64,000 nt of DNA from positions 62,001 through 126,000 of the forward strand of contig JAVBLY010000009.1 in assembly GCA_031553035.1 (NCBI GenBank), given 5' to 3'. Below the pieces are notes generated by a model. The model did no database searches. It was not told the DNA's origin and saw nothing but the letters and a program-made list of their open reading frames with translations. Position 1 is the first letter of the stretch, and each line of letters begins with the position of its first letter. A program made the position numbers and the translations under genes. Below are positions 52,958-61,791 of this stretch, one piece after another. Source of the DNA: JAVBLY01 sp031553035. Lineage in GTDB: Bacteria; Bacillota; Clostridia; Peptostreptococcales; Anaerovoracaceae.

Positions 52958-53773
52958 ATGTTTAAGATAGGGGATTTTTCAAAGATATCCGGTGTGACCC
53001 CCAGAATGCTCAAATACTACGAGGAAGTAGAGCTTTTGATGCCCAGCGTCATTGATGAAAGTAACGGATATAGATATTATGATGAAGATCAGCTTGCTGT
53101 GATTGCAAAGATCAAAATGCTTCAAAGCATCGGTTTTTCGTCCAAAGAAATGAAAAGCATGATCAATGATGAGATCCCTCTGGAAATGTTCAGCGATAAA
53201 AAGAAAGAAATATCTGATAATATCAAGCAGGAAGAAGAGCTTATCAGAAGTATAGAATTCTTTGAAAATGCTTTCACGAACCTGCCATTTACACAGTATT
53301 ATACTGTTGTCATCAGAAGTCTGCCTTCTCAGACTGTCATTACCAAACGTGATGTTTTCCATTCTATCTCGGACATTGAGAAAGCCACATTTGCCATGAT
53401 GAGGGAGGGTGAGGCTAAAAAATACAAATTCACAGAACCCATATACGGAATAGTCGAATACAATGACGCCGAATACAGAGAAGAAGATATGGACTGCATG
53501 ATCACATTGCCTATCGACAGGGAAGGGAAACCTTCATCGATGTTTAATACCGAAGTTGAAAAGGCATATGACAAAGTTGCATGCATTCTTCATAAAGGAA
53601 GTTATAAATTCCTACCATATGCATACATCTTCGCATATGACTGGATCGCTACAAACGGATTCAGAGCGGTCGCCCCTGCCAGAGAAAAGTATATTGCCGG
53701 TTTCTGGAACAAACCGGACAACACATCGGACTATATAACCGAGCTCGAGATCCCGGTAGAAAAAATCAAATAA
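52958..53773 (+). CDS. MerR-family regulator with GyrI-like ligand domain
   Basis: 271 residues. The N-terminal winged HTH is MFKIGDFSKISGVTPRMLKY, YYEEVELLMP, GYRYYDEDQLAVIAKIKML. A coiled-coil dimer helix follows (SDNIKQEEELIRSIEFFE). The C-terminal part from about 110 fits a GyrI-like ligand-binding domain (VVIRSLPSQTVITKRDV, GIVEYNDAEY, LHKGSYKFLPYAYIFAYDWI). This matches BmrR-type activators that sense drugs or toxic molecules and twist long-spacer promoters. GGAGGGGAAATC precedes the ATG. A matching operator lies just after its stop. Confidence 0.93.
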   Translation: MFKIGDFSKISGVTPRMLKYYEEVELLMPSVIDESNGYRYYDEDQLAVIAKIKMLQSIGFSSKEMKSMINDEIPLEMFSDKKKEISDNIKQEEELIRSIEFFENAFTNLPFTQYYTVVIRSLPSQTVITKRDVFHSISDIEKATFAMMREGEAKKYKFTEPIYGIVEYNDAEYREEDMDCMITLPIDREGKPSSMFNTEVEKAYDKVACILHKGSYKFLPYAYIFAYDWIATNGFRAVAPAREKYIAGFWNKPDNTSDYITELEIPVEKIK

Positions 53774-53805
53774 CCCAAAAAAACAAAGAAATACAAAATT
53801 TACCC

Positions 53806-53837
53806 TTGACCTGTACATTGATGTACGGGTTTATGCT
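53806..53837 (+). promoter_or_regulatory. MerR-type long-spacer promoter with operator
   Basis: TTGACC (53806-53811) and TATGCT (53832-53837) are 20 bp apart. Between them CCTGTACAT TG ATGTACGGG (53810-53829) is a near-perfect palindrome, one mismatched pair. This is the standard MerR-family arrangement. It lies 33 bp after the merR stop and 34 bp before the VOC start. Confidence 0.85.
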
Positions 53838-53871
53838 TAATATAGAGAAAAATGATTTGAAGGGAGAAATT

Positions 53872-54426
53872 ATGAGAGGTGCTACACGAAAGTATTCGCA
53901 GGTCCATCATCTGGGCTTTGTCGTGCAGAATATCGACAAGGCTATGACTGAAATCGGATTAGTCTACAAAATCGATAAATGGTACAAACCGGTAAATAGA
54001 AGCTACGAAGAAATGTACTATAAAGGTAGCAAGATCTCGATAGAATCTGAAGCTGTAATAGGATATTGTGGGAAAACGGAAATAGAGATTATTAGTTTTA
54101 CCGGCGGTGATGAAAATTTATATTCTATTGGTCTTGAGGAAAACGGTCCCGGATTCCATCACATCAGCTTTTTCATAAAAGATCTGGAAACTTCAGTGAA
54201 GGAACTGGAATCTTTGGGCTATGAGAAAACTCAGTGGGGGACGATGACAGGCAAATCCACAGTCACAAGGTATGTTTATTTTACAAAGAAGAATGGTACC
54301 ACAAATCCCATTCTGGAGCTGAATGAAACCAGAATGGGAAAGAGATCGATCATAAGGGGTAGGAAAGACTGTTTTATGGGTACGCTATTTGGTGACATGG
54401 AATTAGTCAAAAAAATCAAATTGTAA
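53872..54426 (+). CDS. VOC-family metalloenzyme-like protein
   Basis: 184 residues from ATG 53872 (GGGAGAAATT upstream; a longer frame starts inside the promoter). Two VOC units: KYSQVHHLGFVVQNIDKAMT with IEIISFTGG, then GFHHISFFIKDLETSVKELE and ending ILELNETRM. HHLG and FHHISFF give the usual metal His positions. Similar to glyoxalase/methylmalonyl-CoA epimerase type enzymes. First gene behind the MerR operator. Confidence 0.88.
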   Translation: MRGATRKYSQVHHLGFVVQNIDKAMTEIGLVYKIDKWYKPVNRSYEEMYYKGSKISIESEAVIGYCGKTEIEIISFTGGDENLYSIGLEENGPGFHHISFFIKDLETSVKELESLGYEKTQWGTMTGKSTVTRYVYFTKKNGTTNPILELNETRMGKRSIIRGRKDCFMGTLFGDMELVKKIKL

Positions 54427-54466
54427 AAAGTCATTATCCGATATTTTATTGAAAGGAGAGTTCGAA

Positions 54467-55858
54467 ATGAAGGATCAAAACGAAAAACAGATCAATGACC
54501 TGAATGAATTGACCGATAATGAAAGAGAACTGGGCACGAAGCCAATAAAGAAACTGATTCCACTTTATTGTCTGCCTCTGATTCTCGGGAGCTTGTTTGT
54601 TGGCCTGCAGCTGGTAGTCGATCTGGCTATATTATCCACCGGCGTCAGTCAGGAAGCTGTAGCAGCCATAGGGATACTTTTCCCGTATTTCCTGATTATG
54701 GCTGTTCTGTATGACTTATTCGGGCCGGGGGGTGCAGCTATTGCGGCAAAGGAAATAAGCAAAGGCAACTTCGAATATGCAAGAAGCGTAGCGGGGAACG
54801 GTATAGGTTTATGCTTTGTCATTACTGCTATCATATCAATATTGTCATTTATTTTTATGGATGGTGTGATCTACGGTCTGGGAGGGACGGATGTGCTTTA
54901 CGAATCTATGGTTACTTTCCTTAAAGTATTCCTGGTATTCATGCCATTCATGACCACCGGCGTAGTTATTTTCTTCTTTGTTAGAGCTGATGGCAAACCT
55001 CTGTTAGCCGGACTATGCAATGTTATTCCCCCGATTATAGCAATGTTTGTTGAATATTTTATAGTATTTTATGGAGGTCTGGGTATCGAAGCTTCGGCGA
55101 TAAGCGCTATGGTCGCTCTACTTCCCAATTGCCTGCTTTTCCTGTGGTTCATATTCGGAAAGACAAATATGCACATGCACATCCGGGATTTCAAATTTGT
55201 TCCCAAAACAAGCTGGCAGATATGCAAGGTGGGATTCCCGTCCTGCGCTATACAGCTTTTCTACATCCCTGTAATGATCATAGCCGCAAATCTCCTGGCT
55301 GCCAACAATGCAAGCGTTGCAGAGACTGCTGCCTACAGTGTGCTTGATGCTTACTTTTACTATTTTCTGACCTTCATAGGTTTTGGATTCGGTCTTGGAG
55401 CACAACCTATCGTAGGTTACAATTTTTCGACTGCATTCAAAAGAGCGAAAAGCGCAATCAATGTCACGTTGATTTTCGGGATAATAACCCTCGTGGCCAT
55501 AATCGGACTATGTTACATATTCCTGAATCCGCTGAGCAATTTCTTCGCCGCAGGCGATGCGGCATACGCGGAAATATTGAAAGAGGCTATAGCAATGTAT
55601 ATATGGGGACTTCCGCTTCTCACGATTTTCGCAATAATCGCGTTCTCTCTTCAGGCTGCGGAAAAAATAGGGCGGTCCACACTGCTTGTCTTTATGAGGA
55701 CTTTTATCATAACGATACCTCTGCTGTATTTATTCACAAGCTTTATGGGCGTGCGTGGTATCTGGATCGCATTCCCCATAGCTGAGTTGATAAGCGCAGC
55801 TATCGCTTACATAGTGCTGAGAAAATACTACAGTGTAATGGAGAAAAAAGCAGGCTAA
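54467..55858 (+). CDS. MATE-family efflux transporter
   Basis: 463 residues from ATG 54467 (AAAGGAGAGTT upstream). Twelve hydrophobic segments in two halves, starting PIKKLIPLYCLPLILGSLFV, with a central FKFVPKTSWQICKVGFPSCA that starts the second half. The family exports cationic drugs or small metabolites with Na+ or H+. It follows the VOC gene by 40 bp in the MerR operon, so it probably exports the inducer or its product. Confidence 0.92.
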   Translation: MKDQNEKQINDLNELTDNERELGTKPIKKLIPLYCLPLILGSLFVGLQLVVDLAILSTGVSQEAVAAIGILFPYFLIMAVLYDLFGPGGAAIAAKEISKGNFEYARSVAGNGIGLCFVITAIISILSFIFMDGVIYGLGGTDVLYESMVTFLKVFLVFMPFMTTGVVIFFFVRADGKPLLAGLCNVIPPIIAMFVEYFIVFYGGLGIEASAISAMVALLPNCLLFLWFIFGKTNMHMHIRDFKFVPKTSWQICKVGFPSCAIQLFYIPVMIIAANLLAANNASVAETAAYSVLDAYFYYFLTFIGFGFGLGAQPIVGYNFSTAFKRAKSAINVTLIFGIITLVAIIGLCYIFLNPLSNFFAAGDAAYAEILKEAIAMYIWGLPLLTIFAIIAFSLQAAEKIGRSTLLVFMRTFIITIPLLYLFTSFMGVRGIWIAFPIAELISAAIAYIVLRKYYSVMEKKAG

Positions 55859-55869
55859 AGGAGGACAGC

Positions 55870-56661
55870 ATGATCGATATAGACCTTAAAAACAAAACCG
55901 CGGTGATTACCGGCGGTGGCGGCAGCATAGGCCGGGGCATCGCCAGCGCATATGCAAAAACAGGTGCAAATGTTGCAGTATGTGATTTCAATATAGAAGC
56001 CGCAGAAAAAGTTTCCGGCGAGATCGCAAGCCGGGGAGTCGATTCCAAACCATATAAAATAGATATATCTAAAGAATCTGAATGTATAAAAGTCTTCGCA
56101 GACATAAAAAAAGATTTTGTCAGTCTTGATATTCTTTGTACCGCCGCCGGGATAGTAGGTGACACTGATGATTATCTTAATACACCTGCATCGGATATGG
56201 AAAAGACTCTAAAGATAAATCTGCTTGGTACCAGTTACTGCATCAGAGCAGCGCTAAAATACATGATGGAGCAAAATTTCGGTAAAATAGTTACCATTTC
56301 TTCGATTGCCGGAAGGATGGGGGTAGGAGATCAGGCAAACTATGCATCATCAAAGGCAGGTATCATTTCCCTTACTCAGTCAATAGCACAATTCGCAGCA
56401 AAAAATGATATAAATGTGAATTGTCTGTGCCCGGGTTACATCAAAACTGCAATGTGGGAAGAAGGTTTGGAGTTTTATGCGGCTGAATTGGGATGCACAA
56501 AAGAGGAGGCATGGAAACTGATTGCTCTGGATAGAATTGCTTTGGGACGGGCCCAGGAACCTGAAGATATAGGCAATGCTGCAGTTTTCCTGTCATCCGA
56601 GCTTTCCAGAAATATTACCGGACAGACTGTAAATATAGATGGCGGCGTTTTATTCAACTGA
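55870..56661 (+). CDS. Short-chain dehydrogenase/reductase
   Basis: 263 residues. Cofactor site TGGGGSIGRGIASAYAK at about 14-30, the NNAG-equivalent LCTAAGIVG, catalytic ISSIAGR Ser and YASSKAG Tyr/Lys near 160. The C-terminal VNIDGGVLFN fits the family. AAAGGAGGACAG lies before the ATG, 11 bp after the MATE stop. Oxidises or reduces a hydroxy/keto compound; the substrate is unknown. Confidence 0.93.
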   Translation: MIDIDLKNKTAVITGGGGSIGRGIASAYAKTGANVAVCDFNIEAAEKVSGEIASRGVDSKPYKIDISKESECIKVFADIKKDFVSLDILCTAAGIVGDTDDYLNTPASDMEKTLKINLLGTSYCIRAALKYMMEQNFGKIVTISSIAGRMGVGDQANYASSKAGIISLTQSIAQFAAKNDINVNCLCPGYIKTAMWEEGLEFYAAELGCTKEEAWKLIALDRIALGRAQEPEDIGNAAVFLSSELSRNITGQTVNIDGGVLFN

Positions 56662-56684
56662 TTATCAAAACCGGAAAGGAGAAA

Positions 56685-58376
56685 ATGATGGCAATAATAG
56701 ACGGAGGCAGGATATTTGCCAAGGCATTAAAAAAAGAAGGAGTCGAATGCGTATTCACTCTTTCTGGTGGACATATAATGAGTATACTCTACGGATGCAG
56801 AACTGAAGGGATAGATGTCATTGATGTAAGGCATGAGTCAAGTGCCGGGTATGCAGCAAATGCATATTCGGTTGTTACAGGGAAGGCTGGTATTTTTATT
56901 ACTACTGCAGGCCCCGGCGTGACAAATGCAACTACTGCCATGGCGGAAGCAATGGAAACCGGCATCCCCATGATCCATATCGGAGGGGCTTCACCTCAGG
57001 CAGAAAGCTGTACAGCTCCTCTCCAGGAAGTAAACAGCCTCGAAACGATGGCCATTTTTTCGAAATGGGCAAAGAAGGTAGTGCACTCGGACAGGATCCC
57101 AGAATTAGTCTCTCAGGCATTCAGACAGGCTTATGATTCAACTCCAGGGCCTGTATACCTTGAAATATCAAATGACGTGGTGATTGAAAAATATGAAGAA
57201 AACCAGCTGTACTGGCCGGAGGCCTACAGGACTGATGCTCAGGCTTTCGGCGAACCCGAAGCAATAGAAAAGGCGGCTGATCTTCTTATTAATGCAGATT
57301 CACCGGTGATGGTGGTTGGGGATGCTGCACGATTTTGCAGAGGGTATGAAGAGTATGTGGAAAAGCTGTCCAACTATCTTTCCATGCCTGTGTTTGCATT
57401 GAATACTGTCAGAGGATTCTTTGCGGACGAATCTGAGAATCCCCTCTGGACGCTTGGCGCCAGCGCAATGTTCGGAGCAGACCTGATACTGGAACTGGGT
57501 GTCAATAACACATATCTGATTGGCAAGGGCAGAGAACCATTTTTTCCTGAAAGTGCAAAAAAAATACAGATTCATCCTGATAAAACAAAAATAGGCTTCA
57601 ACACTCGTGCCGATGTGGGAATCGTGGCCGATGCAGGAGCGGCGGCAAAACAGCTGTTCGAGACTGTTTCCGGAAGGACCGATGGTCCAATTGACAGGAG
57701 CGAATGGATCAAGGAAGCGGAAATAATGACTGAAGAAATCGGAGCCCCGTTCATAGAAGCCATGACTTCCGATCTTATGCCTCCTCATCCTGGAAGAGTC
57801 GCCTACGAGGTGGCCAAGTTTGTTGAAAACGAGGACAAAGATTATCATATCATTGCAGACGGCGGAGATGCTGCACAGTGGATGACCAATTTGGTCAGAT
57901 CGGCATATGCGGGACAGCTGGTGACTTACGGCCCTCTAGGAACCATCGGTACCGGACAGGGATTTTCCATAGGAGCCTGGGCTGCCGATAAAAAGCCCGT
58001 GGTTTACTATACGGGCGATGGTAGCTTTGGGTTCTATAGTATGGAATTTGATACCTACTTAAGGCACGGAATACCGGTCATCTGTGTGATTTCTAATGAT
58101 TCTGCATGGGGCATGATAAAACTGTCCGAAAACAAATGCAATCCTAAAGAAGTGGAGAAAAACGGCTACATAGCCTGTACATTGGAACATATGAGATCAT
58201 ATGAAAAAATGACTGAAATATGGGGAGGAACGGGTATCAAGGTGACAAAGCATGAGGACATAATCCCTGCAATGAAAAAAATCGCTGCATCTGGAAAGCC
58301 GGGCATCGTCAATGTCCAGGTGGATGAAACTAAGATGAGCCCTGCAACTGCGGAGTTTGGAGTTGGTGAAGGATGA
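56685..58376 (+). CDS. Thiamine-diphosphate-dependent enzyme (acetolactate-synthase-like)
   Basis: 563 residues (a second ATG follows at 56688). The N-terminal PYR domain has the activating Glu in VRHESSAGYAANAYS near residue 48; the PP domain has GDGSFGFYSMEFDTYLRHG and SNDSAWGM, the ThDP/Mg site. Middle domain is the usual Rossmann type. The fold covers acetolactate synthase, benzoylformate decarboxylase and dione hydrolases; context with SDR and esterase suggests C-C cleavage or ligation of a small keto compound rather than branched-chain synthesis. AAAGGAGAAA precedes the start. Confidence 0.9.
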   Translation: MMAIIDGGRIFAKALKKEGVECVFTLSGGHIMSILYGCRTEGIDVIDVRHESSAGYAANAYSVVTGKAGIFITTAGPGVTNATTAMAEAMETGIPMIHIGGASPQAESCTAPLQEVNSLETMAIFSKWAKKVVHSDRIPELVSQAFRQAYDSTPGPVYLEISNDVVIEKYEENQLYWPEAYRTDAQAFGEPEAIEKAADLLINADSPVMVVGDAARFCRGYEEYVEKLSNYLSMPVFALNTVRGFFADESENPLWTLGASAMFGADLILELGVNNTYLIGKGREPFFPESAKKIQIHPDKTKIGFNTRADVGIVADAGAAAKQLFETVSGRTDGPIDRSEWIKEAEIMTEEIGAPFIEAMTSDLMPPHPGRVAYEVAKFVENEDKDYHIIADGGDAAQWMTNLVRSAYAGQLVTYGPLGTIGTGQGFSIGAWAADKKPVVYYTGDGSFGFYSMEFDTYLRHGIPVICVISNDSAWGMIKLSENKCNPKEVEKNGYIACTLEHMRSYEKMTEIWGGTGIKVTKHEDIIPAMKKIAASGKPGIVNVQVDETKMSPATAEFGVGEG

Positions 58377-59857
58377 GTGTTAAAACAAAATACGGTAAAT
58401 ATGTCGGAGAAGAAAAAGAAGGCGTTGAGTGCTATTTGGGCATTCCATATGCAAAACCTCCCATGGGAAAGCTGAGGTGGCAATTACCTCGCTTTCCCGA
58501 TAAAAGTGACAGAGAATTTAAAGCTGATTCTTTCGGGTACGCGGCAATGCAGCCTTTTTACTATGAAGGTGATTATGTGAGTACTCAGCCGCAGAATGAA
58601 GACTGCCTTACACTCAATATCTGGAAACCTAAAAAAGATACACTGATGCCTGTAATGATCTTTATTCACGGAGGTGCCGGTATATGGGGATCGGGTATAG
58701 ACCCACTTTACAGTGGTGAGAGGATGGCAAATAATTGCGGGATAGTAACGGTTAATATTAATTACAGACTTAATGCATTCGGATATCTGGATTTGTCGGA
58801 TCTGGGAGGAAAAGACTATCAGTACTCGAAAAACCTGGGAGTATACGATCAGGTCCAAGCTATCAGATGGGTCAAAGAGAATATCGAAAGTTTCGGAGGC
58901 GATCCCGATAATATCACAGTATGCGGAGAGTCTGCCGGAGGCGCATCACTATCGATGATGCTCCTAATGGATGAAGCAAAAGGATTGTTCGGCAAAGCAA
59001 TAATCCAGAGCGGCTCATTTTCAATGTGCAAAAGAGGAATGACAGACAGGTATACAAAAGAGGTGGCTGTCAAACTGCTTTACCATACTGGGGCAGCGTC
59101 TTTTGATGAATTCAAAGTGCTGCCTGCAGATGTGATCACCAAGGCTGTTGATGAAATGCTTTATGCAAACCTTGAAGTGGCGGACGGACTGTTCATGCCG
59201 GTAATTGACGGAATTTCGGTGTCCAATGATCCGTTTGAATCTATTAGCAGCGGAGCAGCAAAGGATATTAAATTCCTCATTGGGTCTAACAAAGACGAGT
59301 TCAATTTGTGGAATATCGTGAGCGAAGATTTCTCTCAGGCAGTCGAAAACTACAGGTATCCTCTTCTGGTAACTTCCAATGAAAAATTTATTGATGATTT
59401 GGAAATATATAAAGAATATGTGGAAAAAGGAGTATCGGAAGCGATAGGAGAGTTGGAACGAAAATACATGCTTGGCAATGACCTCGTATTCAGACAAGGC
59501 GCTATCGGTATGGCAGAAAGACAATGCGAACATAACGATGTCTTCATGTATGAGTTCAACTATCCATCACCATCGGGATTGGGGGCCTGCCACGGGATCG
59601 AAATGAGCTTCATTTTCGATACCCCCGAATCTGCAGAGGCACTAACTATGGGAAAACAGCCGCAAACGCTGACTCGCCAGGTACAGAATACCTGGGCAGC
59701 CTTTGTCAAAAACGGTGATCCAAATAATGAATATATCCCTACTTGGGAAAAGTATTATAAAAACGACAGATATACCATGTTAATAGATGAAGAATGGGAA
59801 CAGGTAAAAGATCCGAGGCGTGATGACCGTTTGATACTTGAGAAATTATATGGTTGA
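58373..59857 (+). CDS. Type B carboxylesterase
   Basis: 494 residues, overlapping the previous gene as ATGA. The catalytic Ser lies in CGESAGGASL near residue 186, the acid in SNKDEFN near 308 and His in ACHGIEMSFIF near 406. HGGAGIWGSG forms the oxyanion hole. Typical length for para-nitrobenzyl-esterase-like enzymes. No signal peptide, so cytosolic. Last gene of the MerR operon, suggesting hydrolysis of an ester substrate. Confidence 0.93.
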   Translation: MSVKTKYGKYVGEEKEGVECYLGIPYAKPPMGKLRWQLPRFPDKSDREFKADSFGYAAMQPFYYEGDYVSTQPQNEDCLTLNIWKPKKDTLMPVMIFIHGGAGIWGSGIDPLYSGERMANNCGIVTVNINYRLNAFGYLDLSDLGGKDYQYSKNLGVYDQVQAIRWVKENIESFGGDPDNITVCGESAGGASLSMMLLMDEAKGLFGKAIIQSGSFSMCKRGMTDRYTKEVAVKLLYHTGAASFDEFKVLPADVITKAVDEMLYANLEVADGLFMPVIDGISVSNDPFESISSGAAKDIKFLIGSNKDEFNLWNIVSEDFSQAVENYRYPLLVTSNEKFIDDLEIYKEYVEKGVSEAIGELERKYMLGNDLVFRQGAIGMAERQCEHNDVFMYEFNYPSPSGLGACHGIEMSFIFDTPESAEALTMGKQPQTLTRQVQNTWAAFVKNGDPNNEYIPTWEKYYKNDRYTMLIDEEWEQVKDPRRDDRLILEKLYG

Positions 59858-59940
59858 ATTGGATTTAATTATATATTAAATTCTCTTACATTTTCTAATC
59901 CAAACTATTAAAAATATAATAAAATCATCAGGTTCGTAAA

Positions 59941-61026
59941 TCAATCATTTAGTTCAAAATCTGCTTTCTCTCTCTCAACACCATTAACAATAAGAATAAT
60001 CGAATGAGTTCCAGAATAATGCTTTCTCGTGCTCAAATCCGCAAAAGAGTGTTTTTTCTTATACGATTTCTTATCGGTACCCTTTAGAAGAATCTCAGAG
60101 ATCTGGAATATTTTTCTGTTTCTTTTTCCATTTGCTTTGACATAGTCGATACCATATTCCAGTCTGACTTTGGTCGGTTCTTTTACAATAATATCAAACG
60201 AAAAATCAATGTCGCCGCCGATGTGTAAGGCTTGGGTGCTCAGTGCAAAACTATCGACATCTATAGACGCACCATCATGATATCCAAAAATCGAAAGGAC
60301 CTCCGGATCCCCTTTTTTGAGTAGCGTTCTGCAACCGTGCTTCACTATCCAGTCTGTATATTCATCTTCTCCGTACCAATCCCTGGCAAGCTTTGTGATC
60401 AGCTCAGGGTGTGTTTTGGAAATGTCGTTTATGTTATTGGCGACACTTTTTCGTACATACAGGGAAGAATCGGTTTTAAGTTGTGTCAGTATCGGCAGGA
60501 TTGGTGAAGGGTCTTTCTTGAATTTCACTAATGCCTGGCCCCAGGGCAGTTGCGGTCTGCAGCCCTCGCTTGAAAGCCTTCGCAGGTGTTCGTTCTCATT
60601 CCTGGACCATTCGTACATCTGTGTCATCATGCGCTCTTCGTGTTTTATGATAAAAGGTCTCACCGCAAATTCCGAAGATGCATACTTCGTGTATCTCCCA
60701 AGAGCATCAATAGATATGTCCAGATTTTCGTCGTCCTGCCCGAAAACCTCAACAAAGTCAGGAAAACAAAACAGACCGGGTCCATCGTAGCATTTTACTA
60801 CTTTATCGATGATGCCGATAGCTTCTTTGTAATCCGATGGCAGGAATCTTCCCAGGTTCGTGCTTATCTGCCTGCCCCGGGCTTTTAATTCCAGGTCATC
60901 CCATGTTGCGTCCATCGTGGATTTTAAAAACTCATCAGCTTCAAACGGATCGTAAACCGACTTGATAGCTGCAGCCAGTTTGCTGAGGGAGCTCTTGTTG
61001 AACATATTTTTTAGTAATTCCGGCAT
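59941..61026 (-). CDS. DNA alkylation repair enzyme (AlkD-like)
   Basis: 361 residues. The HEAT-like helical repeats start LLKNMFNKSSLSKLAAAI, with ILTQLKTDSSLYVRKSVANN and HPELITKLARDWYG later, the arrangement of AlkD-type glycosylases. The C-terminal 100 residues (SFDIIVKEPTKVRLEYGIDY, REKADFELND) form an extra beta domain. TGGAGGAATAAT precedes the ATG. Its 3' end shares a 20-bp identity with 61557-61576, part of a decayed copy of this C-terminal domain. Confidence 0.9.
   Translation of the reverse strand: MPELLKNMFNKSSLSKLAAAIKSVYDPFEADEFLKSTMDATWDDLELKARGRQISTNLGRFLPSDYKEAIGIIDKVVKCYDGPGLFCFPDFVEVFGQDDENLDISIDALGRYTKYASSEFAVRPFIIKHEERMMTQMYEWSRNENEHLRRLSSEGCRPQLPWGQALVKFKKDPSPILPILTQLKTDSSLYVRKSVANNINDISKTHPELITKLARDWYGEDEYTDWIVKHGCRTLLKKGDPEVLSIFGYHDGASIDVDSFALSTQALHIGGDIDFSFDIIVKEPTKVRLEYGIDYVKANGKRNRKIFQISEILLKGTDKKSYKKKHSFADLSTRKHYSGTHSIILIVNGVEREKADFELND
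59953..59972. repeat. 20-bp direct repeat, copy 1 (in the AlkD-like gene)
   Basis: TTCAAAATCTGCTTTCTCTC is the end of the AlkD-like coding region and is repeated exactly at 61557-61576. See the remnant feature there. Confidence 0.85.
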
Positions 61027-61050
61027 GTTATTATTCCTCCAGAAAGAACT

Positions 61051-61470
61051 TTACATATACTCCCAAACTGCAAATAGAAAGCTAAAAATAAATGTCAGAA
61101 CGATGGCTGCGATACCCAAACATTGAAAGACGATGAATACGACATTTGACACGCCTTTCGTTTTAATAGTCAAGTTACTGTTCCACAACAATCCGAAAAT
61201 GATTCCGCCGAAAAATCCGTTTGTAAACGAAATGACTTTAGCGCTTTGAGCTTTAGGCTTATCAGTAAACAACGAAGGGTACACAGCCGCTGCATAAATA
61301 AGACCGCCCACAAGTATTCCAAGACTCAGAACTATTATACATATCAAAACTCCTATAGGCGCATTGTCTATTACCATATCGCTTCCCAGAATACCGCCGA
61401 TCACCGGCCAAACTACTAATCCTAAAATTGTAAAGCCTGTATTTGTTTTCCAGTTTTCCAAAAAATTCAT
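61051..61470 (-). CDS. Four-TM membrane protein
   Basis: 139 residues with four hydrophobic segments (about 11-31, 37-60, 83-102 and 112-136). No family recognised; size and topology are like small Clostridia membrane proteins of unknown role. AAGAGGAAAATG precedes the ATG. It lies upstream of the AlkD-like gene by 24 bp in the same direction, so the two are probably co-transcribed. Confidence 0.7.
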   Translation of the reverse strand: MNFLENWKTNTGFTILGLVVWPVIGGILGSDMVIDNAPIGVLICIIVLSLGILVGGLIYAAAVYPSLFTDKPKAQSAKVISFTNGFFGGIIFGLLWNSNLTIKTKGVSNVVFIVFQCLGIAAIVLTFIFSFLFAVWEYM

Positions 61471-61544
61471 ATCATTTTCCTCTTATCCTAACAGTTTCAA
61501 TTAGCTTATAACGTCTATATTTTATATTTAAAGCAGACGAATGT

Positions 61545-61620
61545 AAACTCCTTCAATTCAAAATCTGCTTTCTCTCATCTACCATTGAGATACAAATTTA
61601 ACTTGATTTCTGATAGCAAA
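61545..61620 (-). pseudogene. Remnant of a second AlkD-like C-terminus
   Basis: On the minus strand the frame reads IKLNLYLNGR, stop, EKADFELKE. The intact gene reads a similar LIVNGVEREKADFELND end. The shared 20-bp core lies at 61557-61576. A stop codon breaks the middle and no upstream part is seen, so it is a fragment of a tandem duplication. Confidence 0.55.
61557..61576. repeat. 20-bp direct repeat, copy 2
   Basis: Exact copy of 59953-59972 within the AlkD-like remnant. Confidence 0.85.
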
Positions 61621-61791
61621 AATAATATATTCCTATTTGTAGCACCCGCTATCGCAAAACTTTCAGATTAAAATCTCATAAAAAAGGTAAATAGTAATGA
61701 TATGGTACTTTTCGTTCCCCAAAGCGAAACTGACCATATGACCAATGAAATAAATTACAACAAAATGATAATAGCTAAAGGATAAGAATCA

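Larger units (their letters stand above)
61471..61791. other. 321-bp gene-free stretch
   Basis: It holds no intact gene, only the AlkD-like remnant (61545-61620) and AT-rich sequence in front of the LCP gene. No terminator is clear. Confidence 0.7.

Noticed and set aside
59858..59940. Terminator after the esterase gene
   Set aside because: The only hairpin (ATTTAAT/ATTAAAT) has no G-C pairs and no clear T-run.
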